A stretch of 64,000 nucleotides of DNA from Fomes fomentarius (taxonomy: Eukaryota > Basidiomycota > Agaricomycetes > Polyporales > Polyporaceae), in assembly GCA_022606135.1 (NCBI GenBank), contig JABYQN010000018.1:186001-250000 (forward strand), read 5' to 3'. The position numbers and the translations under genes were made by a program. The stretch's first letter is position 1; each line of letters opens with the position of its first letter. This document shows, piece by piece, positions 53,608 to 64,000 of the stretch. Under the pieces are notes generated by a model. The model was not told the origin of the DNA and did not search any database. It was given only the letters and a program-made list of their open reading frames with translations.

Positions 53608-56600
53608 AGCTCGCAGAACAAAGCACAACAGTCCAAGGCTGCTGTCCCTGTCAAGGTGAGTTGTGACTCGAGTGCTACTGCTCTCTGGACTCATCTTACT
53701 GCATCTGCAGGTCAAGCCCACTGGCAAAGCACCGCCCAGGGTTGGTGGACCTCAAAAGCATGCTGAATCGGGTAACTCCATCCATGAGGGTGGGGACAGT
53801 GAGCCCGACATATGTACCTTATGTGCTTCTCGCTTTTATTCACTGACTGCCTCTCTGACATATGCAGACCCCCAAGCCGAAGCCCAGGGCCAAGAAGGTG
53901 GTCAAGGGCAAGCAAGATGGCCTGAGCACACCCGATGCTGACACAGGCATTGAGGCACCGGCACAGGCCACGGAGGTGAGCGACTGCAGGTCATGTTCCT
54001 CCTCCTGCTCTGTGTTAACTCTGTGTTGCATTCAGCCTGCAAAGTGCAAGAAGGGTGCTGCCGAGGGGGCCAAAGAGAAACCAGCATGCACTGCTGCAGT
54101 GCTCAAGCCGCAGGTTGCTGCCGGGATCCAGGGCACACAAGACACTGTGTCGATCGCACTCATCGATCGCCGCTCAGGTGCACACGGCGACCATTGGTTA
54201 CGCCCGCTTCAACACTGTCGATCCTCTACGTGCAGACGTTCACTTGCAGTTTGGCCAGTTCAACCCACGCCCGGTCAACAAGAGCGTCATCAAGAAGCTC
54301 GTTGAGGACTTCTATGCGAGCGGCCGTGACCCGCAGCGGGAGGCTCTGGCCGTGCTGGTGGATCCAGCTTGGCTTGAACCTGACTCTGTCGTGCAGAACC
54401 CTGCGCTGCCATGGGAGGAGCTGCCCGACATGCAATTTACAGCAGCAGTCGCTGGGCAGACCATCCAGATTCTGACTGGACAGCATCGGTCTGTGGCTGG
54501 CAAGACGTGGCGAGCAGCGATGACGGCGGAGTGTACCACACAAGAGAAGAAGCTGGCAAAGGCGGCAGAGAAGCAGCAGACAGAGCAGGTCAAGCAAGTG
54601 GAGAAGAATGTTGCCGAGTTAACGGCAGCGATCAAGGGGGCGACGATGTGGTTGGTGAGGTTTCTTAACCCTGGTGAGTTGTTAGACCAACATCAGTGCT
54701 GCCTTTTCAAATGGATCGCTAACCACTCAATGCAGAGCTCATGAGCATCCCGCTTCGCATCCAGGTTGCAAGGAACCCGAAGGCTCCTTGGCTTGAGACC
54801 ACGGAGGCCAAGTGCATGATGATGACGTTGCCGCTCCTCGACGCAAAGGTGGAGGAGTGGATGATCGCCAACCCAGGTGAGCCACGACTGATCCCTGGCA
54901 CGATGATGTGGGTGCACAAGATTGTTGGGGGGGTGATCCCAGAGCCTCAGCGTTGCAGCGACAAGTACCCAATTCTGTTCCACAGTGAGCCGCCGCACCG
55001 GCTGCTGCGTCAGATGGATGGACTGGAGGCTTTCCGTGGCAAGTATGTCATTCCCATGAATGTCCTGCATCAAGCGTTGTCGCTGCCGACACGGAGCAGC
55101 ACCACGACGAGTCTCGTGGGCTCTGTAGGTGTCATCGTGTTAATTCTCAGCCAATGTGTATGTCTGATGTGTTCTCAGTGTTTTGCAGAGATCCTCTCTT
55201 GCAGCTTCGACATGCTTGGGATCTTCTCTCGGATGTCACCACTTGTTAACATCCCTGACTACACCACCATTTGTGTTGAGTACGCCCCTGGTGAGACCTT
55301 GGAGGATGCCTCTGGCAACACTGTACAGGGGCCGCTTTGGAACCAGATTGCGCCAACGTTGCTCCCATTCCTCAACATGATGCGCTCCTGCGAGGGGCTC
55401 GACCTGATCATCAGTGAGCAGGTCTGGAAGGAGAACAGCTTCTCTTCAATGATTGAGGACCAGGCCACATGGAACATGGCCCAGACGGCGCAGGAAGAAT
55501 TGGTTGATGAGCAGTATCTGAACACCCTCAGCACCATATCGCTGCAGGGTGAACATGTGGTGTCGTTCTGCATGCCGGACTTGGTCGATGCATTCGATGC
55601 TGTGTATTGCACCCACGTCCGGCCATACATGAGCATGCACTTCTTGATGATTATGGATGAGACGTGGAAGGAGGCAATGGGCAAGTATTGCGAGTCACTG
55701 AAGAAGGCCCTCCTGCAGCTCTGGAAGGCACAGCTTAACCAGATCAACAGCGAGAAGCATCATGACAACACGGAGGCAGCGGTTGAGCACGACTGCCTAT
55801 GCTTGGCGCTTCGCTATGCCCCAGCGAAGCTCAAGCTCATCACTATGGCCATGCATGCCGGCTTCATGCTGGATGCACCTTTCCCTAGCCCCTCATATCA
55901 CGACGACCTCCTTGCCGCACTCAAAGAGTACGAACACGGCATTCGATGGGTGAGTGATTGTTTTCAGAACACGAGACTGACCTTGCAGAGCCCGTGTACA
56001 CCGGACCACGGCGTACCCGGGCTTTCTACGAGTGTTTGTAAACATGCAGCCGTATTTGAGCACACATAACTAACGTTGCTATGTGTAGATCGCTCGCCTT
56101 CTGGACCCATTTGCTGAGACGTTCATGTGAACAGTTGCTCGTTCGCATGTTGTGTTTGATCCCTGCACCTACATCCTTGCTGTCATGAAAGGCAGTGAAT
56201 TGTTTGCACCCAATGGCGATATCTCACGCAAGGTAAGTACAATGCTTTCGGCGTACAATGCAGGAGACAGATGTTTTGCAGTTCTACAATTGGCTGTTCA
56301 ACAACATGCGCGTGGTCGATGCTGTCCTCCGCCAATGCACTACCAAGGAGATGCTAAGTATGTGGGAGATCACATCGAACAAGTGGCATACCCTCGTTGA
56401 GAAGTTTGGTGCTGCCAAGCATAAGGCTGTTGAGGCACCTGGCTGGCAGCACTTTGAGAAGAAGATCGGCACCTCACTCAAATTGACTGATCACGACCAC
56501 AACCAGATCAATGGGATGCGACACTGGCTAGCGGGTGTGATGAATCCATGGTTGTTTCCCACTGCCAAGGTCCTTGCACAGTGGCAGCTGGCACCCAATA

Positions 56601-57172
56601 ATACAGTGCACCTCACGGACCTGCAGGCCTGGCTCCACCACTGCAATATCTCGTTGCTTGACATGGACCCATTGACAAAGACGTTGCCGGACATCCCTCC
56701 TACCAACTTCCGCTGCTACCCTGCTCTGCGCATGATCTACCGTACCTGGGGTCTTCGCAATGAACACTGGAAGACCAAGCATGTTGGGGGGGACGTGCTG
56801 TCTGCGCTTGCTCAGATCGGGCTAAACAACCAAGTTGCAACCACCGGCCGGGTGCTCCAAACCAAGGATGGTCCTGCTCTGCAGACCTCTTTCATGGACC
56901 TCCTCGCATCGATATCCATGCCCATGGGCGACATGTTCATGAGGTCATCCGTGCGGCAGAAGGCTGCCGCGCCTCGCTGGTGCAATTGGGACGACGGGCT
57001 GCTTGAGAAGCTCGTGTTCGACTCTCAGACAATGTACGGTGTGTTGGACGTTGCAGTCAGCAGCTCGGAGCGGACGAAGGCGGTCGTGCGACAGGCTCAG
57101 TACTTGAAGGAGTTTGCGCAGCTCGGGAAGTGGCTGGAGAAGAGCACTATTGCTCGTTGTGCTCCTACTTAG
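53608..57172 (+). pseudogene. Gene with a ParB-like N-terminal domain, one in-frame TGA
   Basis: Exons joined by GT/AG introns: a basic Lys/Pro N-terminus (KAPPRVGGPQKHAES; TPKPKPRAKKVVKGKQDG), then from 54179 a ParB/Srx-like fold: HLQFGQFNPRPVNKSVIKKL, EDFYASGRDPQREAL, then QILTGQHRSVAGKTW. In ParB proteins the NPR box, the helix with 'xxxG' and the G-(E/x)-(H/R)-R box bind CTP or DNA; here GQHR replaces GERR. About 800 further residues follow in frames open to TAG 57170-57172 with no motif I know (IRWIARLLDPFAETFM, HWLAGVMNPWLFPTAKVLAQ, WCNWDDGLLEKLVFDSQTMY). A TGA at 56128-56130 interrupts an otherwise open exon (FM-stop-TVARSHVVFD), so this copy may be broken or TGA may be skipped by splicing. 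The 5' end is not fixed. A transposon-associated gene is possible. Confidence 0.6.
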
Positions 57173-57831
57173 GCTACTTAGGCTACTTAGGGACAAAATG
57201 ACATTCTCCTGATTGGCATCCATTCTCCTTGTTTGCAACATAGTTTACTTCCTCAGACCAGCAGATCACTGCCAAGCAGGTCAAGAATATATGTCATCAC
57301 TCATGAAACTATGATTGCAGTAGAGTCACTGATTCACACATCAGCAAAATCACACCCCACCCTTTGGGATCCTGTGCAGGTTGATTGACCTGCACAGGCT
57401 TAAAAAAAGGTCAAAGGTTGCATTGACCTGCATGAATTATGTACTGAGCCTATGCAGGTCAGTCCAACTTTCTGAGGAGCCTGCACAGGTTACTATAGGT
57501 TGATCTGTAGGCTATAGGCCACACCCCATTGAAAATTAAAATGCTTTGTTTTAGAGCACATCATGCATCAATTCAGAACTACTATACATGATCAGACATA
57601 GACGAGAGCTATGAGAACTTCACATTGCAATACTACCAAACCCACATGACTGATCTACAATACTATATACATGCCTATAGAGGACAGACAGCCCAACTAC
57701 AGTTGACTTTGAGTCATTGCTGAATGACACAAACATGTACCATATGTACAACTTGAAGTGCAAACAGGGTCAGGGATAACTTTGGGATGCGGCATTGGTG
57801 TTATTAGAGTATAAGAATGACTCACAGTATG
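57173..57831. other. Gene-free interval with a perfect hairpin
   Basis: 57371-57398 is CCTGTGCAGGT-TGATTG-ACCTGCACAGG, an 11-bp stem with a 6-base loop. Related ACCTGCA words recur near 57427, 57455 and 57479. Just after the preceding stop, gctacttag is repeated three times (57174-57199). Confidence 0.6.
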
Positions 57832-58286
57832 TGACAAACTCTGAACCTGTAAGGCAAGTAGCTACTGTAAGTCACAACAGAGAGAGATCTTCTGTCAGTG
57901 AGCTTGTCTGATGCAACCATGGGTCGAGCAAAAGTAGGGAGGAGTCCGAAAGGTGAGCAGGGGTGAGCCGACGAGTCTTGTGCAGCGAAGTGGAGCAAGG
58001 CTCGACACCAAGGGCTGAAGACAAGCTATGCATTGAGGAAACTATGTGAGTGAAAATACATGGGGGGGCTCACCTTGGAGTCACCTGGAGACAAGAGGTC
58101 AGAAATGTGTCTCCAGGTGGCTCGCACTACCCTATATATCTAGGACTGCATCAGGGGGTAGGCTATCTACATCAATCATCAGCGGGTGCAAGTGATGGGT
58201 GCGCTACACCTGAAGTCTTGCCACGCTGTTGGCGCGATGGGCGCTTCACATGCGCATTGTGCATGCATCGAAAACCTGTTTGTGAC
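57832..58286 (-). repeat. 3' LTR of the third gypsy element
   Basis: 455 bp, minus-sense TGTCACAAAC...GTTTGTCA. The polypurine tract ends at 58287 (minus sense). Confidence 0.75.
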
Positions 58287-58313
58287 AGTACCCCCCTCCT
58301 AATGCTTGTGTCC

Positions 58314-59000
58314 TCACAAGCATTGCTTCCATTTGGCGATGTAGGGGGAGTGTGGACCAACCATGTCAGGGTGTTGCTCATGGAATTGATGATTCTTCTC
58401 CTCCCCATGTTTAAGATCACCAGCATCCTCCCATGAGTCATGTTCAGGTCCATACCCTGGCCAACACACCAGATATTGCAGCTTGTGCCAGTGACCATAG
58501 TGTTGCGAGTCCTGGACCTCCCCCACCCCGTATTCATCCTTGCCGTCTACTTGGATGGGGGCTGGTTCCAGTGGGTGATGCCCAGGTAGGTTGCTGGTGC
58601 AATGCATGCATAGAAGCGGGACATGGAAGACAGGGTAAATCTTCATGGTTTGCAGCAGCTTCAGCTCATAGGCGGGTTTGCTGACCTTGCGAACGACTGG
58701 ATATGGTCCTGTGAATTTGTCTGCAAGTTTGTAGGCCTGAATGCCCACAATCCGCAGGTTGTGCATGTCTAGCCAGACCTTCTCGTTGGGCTTGAAGACT
58801 GGTGTCTCCTGAGCGTGACGATGGTGGTACTCTTTCATTCATTCTGCAGCCAGTCGTAGTGCCGCAGTAGCATCATCGCGCGCTCTCGCAAGTTCTGCCA
58901 GGCGCCTGTCAGCCGCAGGGATATACTTGAAGTTGGATTTGGACTGATGGCGCAATTCCCGAGAGCCAGAGATAGCCTTGGCAATGAGAATAGGGCAGGA
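58314..59000 (-). pseudogene. pol: Pol C-terminus (integrase tail and chromodomain) fragment
   Basis: Reads KYIPAADRRLAELARARDDA, LAAE-stop-MKEYHHRHAQETPVFKPN, KVWLDMHNLRI, ADKFTGPYPVVRKVSKPAYE, IYPVFHVPLL and a chromodomain-like HWHKLQYLVCWPGYG ... HDSWEDAGDL. The order (integrase C-terminal GPF/Y-like region, then chromodomain) matches gypsy Pol ends. A TGA at 58839-58841 breaks the frame and nothing is left of the integrase core. Confidence 0.82.
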
Positions 59001-59640
59001 CACAAGTAATGGCTGAGGCGGAGTTTAAATACTATCTAGAACTCATGCGCCATCTGAAGTGATCAGACGATATGTTATTGCCAGGATGGTATGTCTCTGG
59101 TAAGAGAGCAAGCATCCCGGGTGAATGATGACAATTCCGGCCACTGCTTGCAGGTACATACAGATAAGTTGCCAGAATGGCAAATTCCTCACCAGGCAGG
59201 GTCATATCTTATCAGATACACCAGCACTGACCTCGTCCATCTAGGCTTACCTGATGCCGTCACTTTTGCTGATGATGGCAGTGTAAATTGCTTCCAACAT
59301 TGCACTGCCTACCATCACAAGCCTAGGGCCATCAGCATATACAGATTCAGAATTCATCTGCTTTCTGGTAAATTTTATTGACAAGTGGACCAAAATTTCG
59401 AGTATAGCTTTGCTGTTGATGTGCAGCACGAATGGACAGCCAGGATCCATGGTAGGGGTTGTGGAGGATGTTGAGCAAGAGTGCTTCAGGGTTGGGGTAG
59501 GACTCAAGGATTTCACTGTTGATGTGGAGGGGGTAGAAGGACACATGCCAGACACTAGGGAAGGAATTATAAGACTTCTGAGCTACCGCACATCAGGAAA
59601 ATGTCATCTACTCGAAATGAACTTGGTCAAGTTACAAAAG
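59001..59640. other. No supported gene
   Basis: A minus-strand stretch (59347-59555) reads NPEALLLNILHNPYHGSWLS and could be a decayed protein, but I cannot assign it. The last ten bases (59631-59640) are the left copy of the SINE target duplication. Confidence 0.35.
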
Positions 59641-60299
59641 TTTTTTTTTTTTTTTTTTGGAATCCTCGTTTATAGTCCTTGAAGGCAGTGCCTTATGGTA
59701 GACTATGGTTACAGACAGTTCCACTTTATACGGCATACTCTGGCATAGGTTATCAACTAATCGGTAAGGGCTCGCGCTAGGCACAGTAGCAGTAATCGTA
59801 ATGAATCATACACACGGTGTGATCCCGGGGACACGTGACACTCCTTCTAAACCGCTCCCGCAACCGTCGTTCCGGACATCCCGGGCCCGGACTTATTTGC
59901 CCCGGACCCCCCAAAGCCGAGCCCACTGCCATCGGTTACACCTGCTCCTCGGTCCGGTTGTGCGCGGGCCGGACACTGCCACAGTTTCCCATGCCGCAGC
60001 GGGCAGGTCGGCCGGGCTACGCCAATGGTTGTTATGTGATTGTGATTGCTCGGCAGGGCCAAAGCCCGGATAGCGCTGCTGAAAACCCCTAAGTGACCCG
60101 GCATGCCGAATGCACGTTGCTGTACTAGGTTCTGGTAGGTCCTGGATACCCTTCCAGGCCATGATGTAATCGGGGGGTGGAACCTCGGGCGCCAAGCGAC
60201 AACCGAGGGCGGGGGCAAGGGGATTCGAACTCGCGACCTCGCGATTTGTTCGAACCCACCACAGGGGGCTGGGTTACCCACTACACCAGCCTACCCCCC
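59641..60299 (-). mobile_element. Complete tRNA-derived SINE
   Basis: 659 bp in minus orientation. The head (60299 downward) has the A-box TGGTGTAGTGG (60288-60278) and the B-box GAGTTCGAATCC (60232-60221). The tail is 18 T on the plus strand (59641-59658), i.e. poly(A). It is flanked by perfect duplications GTTACAAAAG (59631-59640, 60300-60309), as left by LINE-driven target-primed insertion. The ~430-bp body between head and tail is unrelated to the tRNA part. It is long for a SINE, so it may be composite. Confidence 0.88.
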
Positions 60300-60309
60300 G
60301 TTACAAAAG

Positions 60310-62284
60310 TTACTTTAAGTTGAATAAGTACAATAAGTGTCAAACTTTTTTCAAGCTAAGTGGGGTCTCTTGAATCAAGTGTTTGGGCTTGGCCAAGTTG
60401 ATGCAAGTTGACTATCAAGTATACCTCTTGGAAGGTGTGTGACACTCTTTTAGTGACTCAGACCAACAGAATTGGTGTAATTATGGATACAAACAGCGAG
60501 AACATCGGAAGAGGGAAAGGGAAGCCAGAAAAAAATGAAAACGATTGGCATTCTGTGGAGTTGAACCACCAACCCAATGCATTTTCAAGCACCAACTGCC
60601 AAACCTCAAGACACCTGACATTACATACCACTCAGTGGCACCACATCACTATGCATTGGTACCTTTTACAGTACAATATATCTCACTCCTGACCCATCCT
60701 ATCTAGCATGGGTACATTGTTTCTCGATGTCCAAGACAGATGTCACTGAGTTATAGTTCAGTAAAACATAAGAAAATGCTGTGTGATAGGTAATAGATGC
60801 TACAAGCTTGTGAGATTATTGAGTAAATATGGATAAGTTGCATAAGTACTTCTTCAAGTGCAAGCTTCAAGTGGAGAGAGCACACTGAGGCTTAGGTTGG
60901 CATGAATCTTATCTGATACAACAATCTGGCTTAAGATATACTATGCAACATATGGAGTATTACAGAGAAACCAATCCTATAAGTCAAAGCTGTCTCTCAA
61001 GGTACTTCGAGTTGTTTCACTTGTGCCAAGTGGGCCTACTCATAAAAAGTACATGTACTTTTCGATAAGTAGACCTTCAAGTTGATGTCATTTCCTGATG
61101 CAGCAGCAAAGAGCAGCAGAAGCACTACATACCTGAGTGTGCTGCGGTAGAGTTGGCGGCTCGGTTGATGGCTGATCCTGTAGGTGGTATCCTCAGAGAG
61201 CTTGACTCAATTTCTAACATAGGGCACAGTGGTCAGGGTCAGAGTAGAGTGGCGAGACGTGGTGGAGTGGGAGCAAGAAGAGGAGACATGTATGACACCG
61301 TTTATCGGACATAAATACATGATTTGACCCTCTTTACACCTGTTTCCCTCAATCTCCCGCTTCTTCAACCAGTCTCCCTCATATGCCATCACTCTCCTGC
61401 AACCTCCTGCAACCTCCCGCACTCTCCAGCATGTTCACTGCATTTTCCCACACTTTCCCTCACCCTCAATCACTCTGAGTCTCCCATGCCCCGGAGATCT
61501 AGTGCCCACACTGGCGCAACATATCATTTCCACCATCTCATTTGTGATAGAAGGTAGTGGCATGGCAGGTAAGTGAGATGGAGAAGTGGGCCAGAGCTGC
61601 TTGAAAGGCAGAAGAGCTGGGGATGATTCTCGCCGCCAATCTCAATCTCAGGGTCGAGTCTGTGAGACCGCACTGAGTCAGTGCAAGGACCAGAGTCAAT
61701 GGTTGGGGCATGTTGTTGGACAGTGTGGGATGAGTGGATGAGCGGGAAGGTGGGTATGCATTGTCAAGTGAACGCTGACGGAGAGATGTTCCTAACAGGA
61801 TCGAGGGATCTGGCAAGATTGCACCTGATTGCGCACGGGAGGCAGGGCAGGTGGCAAATTGGTGCAAACAAGGCAGATCCCCAGGCCTCTTGGAACACGG
61901 CCAGATAAGGGATGTCTGAGCCTCCAGAGAGTGGCCAAGAGGGAGGAATTTGGGGTACTGGAAATGGAGGATCCAAGCAAGACTCTGGAAGGAGCTGAGG
62001 AGCGTGTCCTATGTGTGTGCTGCTAATTCGAGGACTTATACAAGGAATTGCCGCTTCCAGTTGCCACCCTGTCTTTCCCCTCCAACGTTTCCTTCATTCT
62101 GCCGGCTCTCTTCTTCCATCACCACCCATCCACCAATCCTCCTCTACCCACCGCTGGAACTCGTCCATTGCCCAGTATGACCTGCTGCCTTCTTCTCCTA
62201 CTCCCAGCCCTCCCTTGGCACTGTCACCACGCCCCCCACCTCCCTTGAGGGCAGATCCACACTCAATAACCTGCCCACCACCTC
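60310..62284. other. No supported gene; possible second SINE head
   Basis: Minus-sense GGTTCAACTCC at about 60556-60566 is a good Pol III B-box, with TGGTGC upstream in the same sense, but no cloverleaf, tail or target duplication was found. 61330-61500 is pyrimidine-rich (repeated aacctcc/actctcc words). Frames at 61538-61980 have no motifs. Confidence 0.35.
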
Positions 62285-62950
62285 CTACATGTGGGCCACA
62301 CACAACCCATCCTCCTGCTCAATGGCACTCTGGGTACCTGTTGTAGGCATATCAACAAGGCCAAGTGAATCGGTGCGTCTAACTCCACTTGGAGCCAGGC
62401 CTGCAGTTGTGTCGTTTCGGGACTCACCTGATGATAAGACTGGAGTGGTCTCACGAAAAGCAGGAAGAGGCGAATACTGAGTGGCATAGGGTGAAGTAAG
62501 GTAGAAAGAAGGTCCAGTTCCAAACTCTGGGTTGGACTGATACACAATCAGACAGAATGCTAGCGAAAGCAAGCACCTAGTACACGAACCTCAGATGCAT
62601 CACCAGAGGGGCTTGATTGGTTTCTGATTTCTTCTATTGCCATCTCTTGAGTTGGTTCCAGGCCAGTAAGTGCAGCATACTGGCTAGCGGGTGTCACTTT
62701 GTCCTCCTCAGAGAAATCAGAGGAGGAGGATTTTGAACTAGACTGGTTGGGCGAACCATGGTCTACATTGCAGTGGTGAAGGTTGTTCAGTATTGGACAT
62801 CATTGCCATTGGTGATCTGGGCCCACCTGAGCTAATCTCAATAGGGCTGAGACCTCTTGGAGAACTACCATGCGACAACATCATGTATAGAACTGAAGGC
62901 AAGCTCGAGTTGTCAAGAGGATGATTATTGCCAAGTATTTCCAATGCAGA
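62285..62950 (-). CDS. Hypothetical Ser/Thr-rich gene, last exons
   Basis: Minus-strand frames ending at TAG 62285-62287 read FGTGPSFYLTSPYATQYSPL and PVLSSGESRNDTTAGLAPSG. A probable exon upstream (62580-62770) reads NQSSSKSSSSDFSEEDKVTP. A 50-60-base interval with gt/ag ends separates them. Low complexity prevents assignment; the exon upstream of 62770 needs a frame change. It could belong to the same gene as the segment at 63470-63887. Confidence 0.35.
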
Positions 62951-63469
62951 TCATGTGATCTGCTTGTGTCCGAGATGCACTGCAGCCCAAAGTCCTGCAT
63001 TGAACTGGTGACAAATATGATACATGAACAAGTGCTGACTAGGTCAGCCTTCAGACATCAAGGTCTAAGGGTGCCAACAAACTAGGGCAAAAGGGAAAGA
63101 ACAAGAAATCGCCGAACCATATTTGTACACAGAGACATGTCACATACTGCGAGCCAATGACACTTGTACACACCTCTACCTAAATATCATTGTAGTACAT
63201 TGGGGCTGTCAATAGCAACTTGTGCACAGCAACATTAAATGAAGTAGGAGCATCACCAGATGGTTCAATGAGCATAAGGTGGTTGAGGTCACTTGTAAGG
63301 TGGATGTCGATCGAGCTTGTACACAAGTGGATCACAAGGAAGTTGTGTGTCATTGTCTTGTCCTTTGGAAATTCAATTTCATACCTGTGTTGTAGTAAGT
63401 GTATGGGTATACAAATGATATCTACTCACTATGATCTGCCAACCAGGATCAACAGGGAGCATGTCAGAG
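62951..63469. other. No supported gene
   Basis: AT-richer sequence between two hypothetical minus-strand exons; it may contain further introns or exons of the same gene. Nothing is recognised. Confidence 0.3.
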
Positions 63470-63887
63470 TCAGTTATCACATGCAACAGTGTCACCACAC
63501 GGGTTGCTGCACACTGGGCGTGGAAATGGTAATAAAGTCAGTTGAGAGACCTTATGAAAAGAGCTGACACTAATTAGAACCTGTGCTGTAAACTCCTCTG
63601 GCAATAACAAACCTGCCTCGTGTAATAAGGGATGGTTGGGATGGCCATGACTGAGCAGGTACCTATTGAACCACTTGGCAAACAGGTGCTCACTGATACG
63701 CTGTTTCTTCTCCGAACCATCGTCAGGCATTCCTGTATCCTGCTCCTTACCCTTGCGAGATTTCTTCTTAGTGAAAAAGTATGAGATGCGGTTGTCGATG
63801 AAGTTTTGTGCATTTGCAATGTGGCAGTCGTACCAGCCAAGGATGAACTTTGGTAAGTCCGATCTGTCTCAGATGAGGTTGTCTGTT
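63470..63887 (-). CDS. Hypothetical protein exon
   Basis: An open minus-strand frame reads SETDRTYQSSSFGWYDC, ISEHLFAKWFNRYLLSHGHP and NHPLLHEAGLLLPEEF, which looks like true coding sequence; an acceptor-like aacag lies just upstream at about 63888. No family is recognised. The gene probably extends beyond the window or into 62285-62950. Confidence 0.4.
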
Positions 63888-64000
63888 ATGCTCTGTGCAC
63901 AGTCAGCAGACATGACTTCAAAAGAGATGGCTGAGCCGCGACATACTGCTACAAGATGTTGGCCTGCAGTGGTGGAAGGAACAGGCACATTGAGGCCTTC

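Larger units (their letters stand above)
57832..59000 (-). mobile_element. 3' end of a third Ty3/gypsy element
   Basis: On the minus strand: a pol C-terminus, a purine tract (ggaggggggtac) and an LTR. The 5' LTR, gag and most of pol are absent, so the copy is truncated. The LTR resembles the solo LTR at 14213-14832 in its U5-side ~75 bases. Confidence 0.82.

Noticed and set aside
60221..60299. tRNA gene
   Set aside because: A- and B-boxes are good, but no acceptor stem pairs and the unit has a poly(A) tail and target duplications, so it is the head of a SINE.
1..64000. CRISPR array, operons or ribosome-binding sites
   Set aside because: No spaced identical repeats of CRISPR type; gene structure is eukaryotic. 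The ATGA overlap in element 1 is the only operon-like feature and is treated as a finding.

Overview
The window looks like nuclear DNA of a mushroom-forming basidiomycete (Agaricomycetes). The signs are genes with many introns of about 50-75 bases and GT/AG borders, chromodomain Ty3/gypsy elements of the Tf1/sushi type, a Plavaka-type transposase, a MULE transposase with a SWIM zinc finger, a DUF6532 gene, a Pumilio-family gene and a two-finger GATA factor. No species is claimed. Everything here was read by eye; no search or alignment program was run.

Layout. 1-1970: decayed DNA with the tail of a non-LTR retrotransposon. 1971-9335: a Ty3/gypsy element with near-identical LTRs, an open gag, a pol broken by three TGA codons, and three extra compact ORFs between pol and the 3' LTR. 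11907-15999: a SWIM-type MULE transposase pseudogene split by a solo LTR at 14213-14832. 16000-20160: repeats and another solo LTR. 20165-26170: a degenerate AROM (shikimate pathway) pseudogene, itself cut by a 2.4-kb non-coding LTR element at 20570-22934 and joined upstream to a coiled-coil gene fragment. 28007-30979 and 32495-34654: two intact-looking host genes, a PUF RNA-binding protein (minus) and a GATA transcription factor (plus), transcribed away from each other. 35581-38994: a Plavaka transposase gene (minus). 39341-48425: a DUF6532 gene with a complete, very young gypsy element (41447-47600, identical LTRs, target duplication CCTCA) lying inside one of its introns in antisense. 49899-53200: a solo LTR, a SINE-like unit, a CACTA-type MITE, a C-depleted tract and tandem repeats. 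53608-57172: a gene with a ParB-like domain carrying one in-frame TGA. 57832-59000: the 3' end of a third gypsy element. 59641-60299: a complete tRNA-derived SINE. The last 3.7 kb holds only weak hypothetical exons.

The themes worth following are: (1) an accessory module in the env position of the first gypsy element, two small membrane-protein ORFs overlapping by ATGA followed by a 268-residue ORF; (2) a shared design among the LTR elements, with the same G_GGU_UUU slippery site in both gag-pol elements and a 10-11 nt match between the LTR interior and the primer-binding site in all three elements that keep a 5' LTR, which suggests self-priming; (3) helically phased arrays of bZIP-like TGACTC/TGAGTCA sites in two unrelated LTR families; (4) a ParB-like gene in a eukaryote; and (5) a tract almost without cytosine on one strand.
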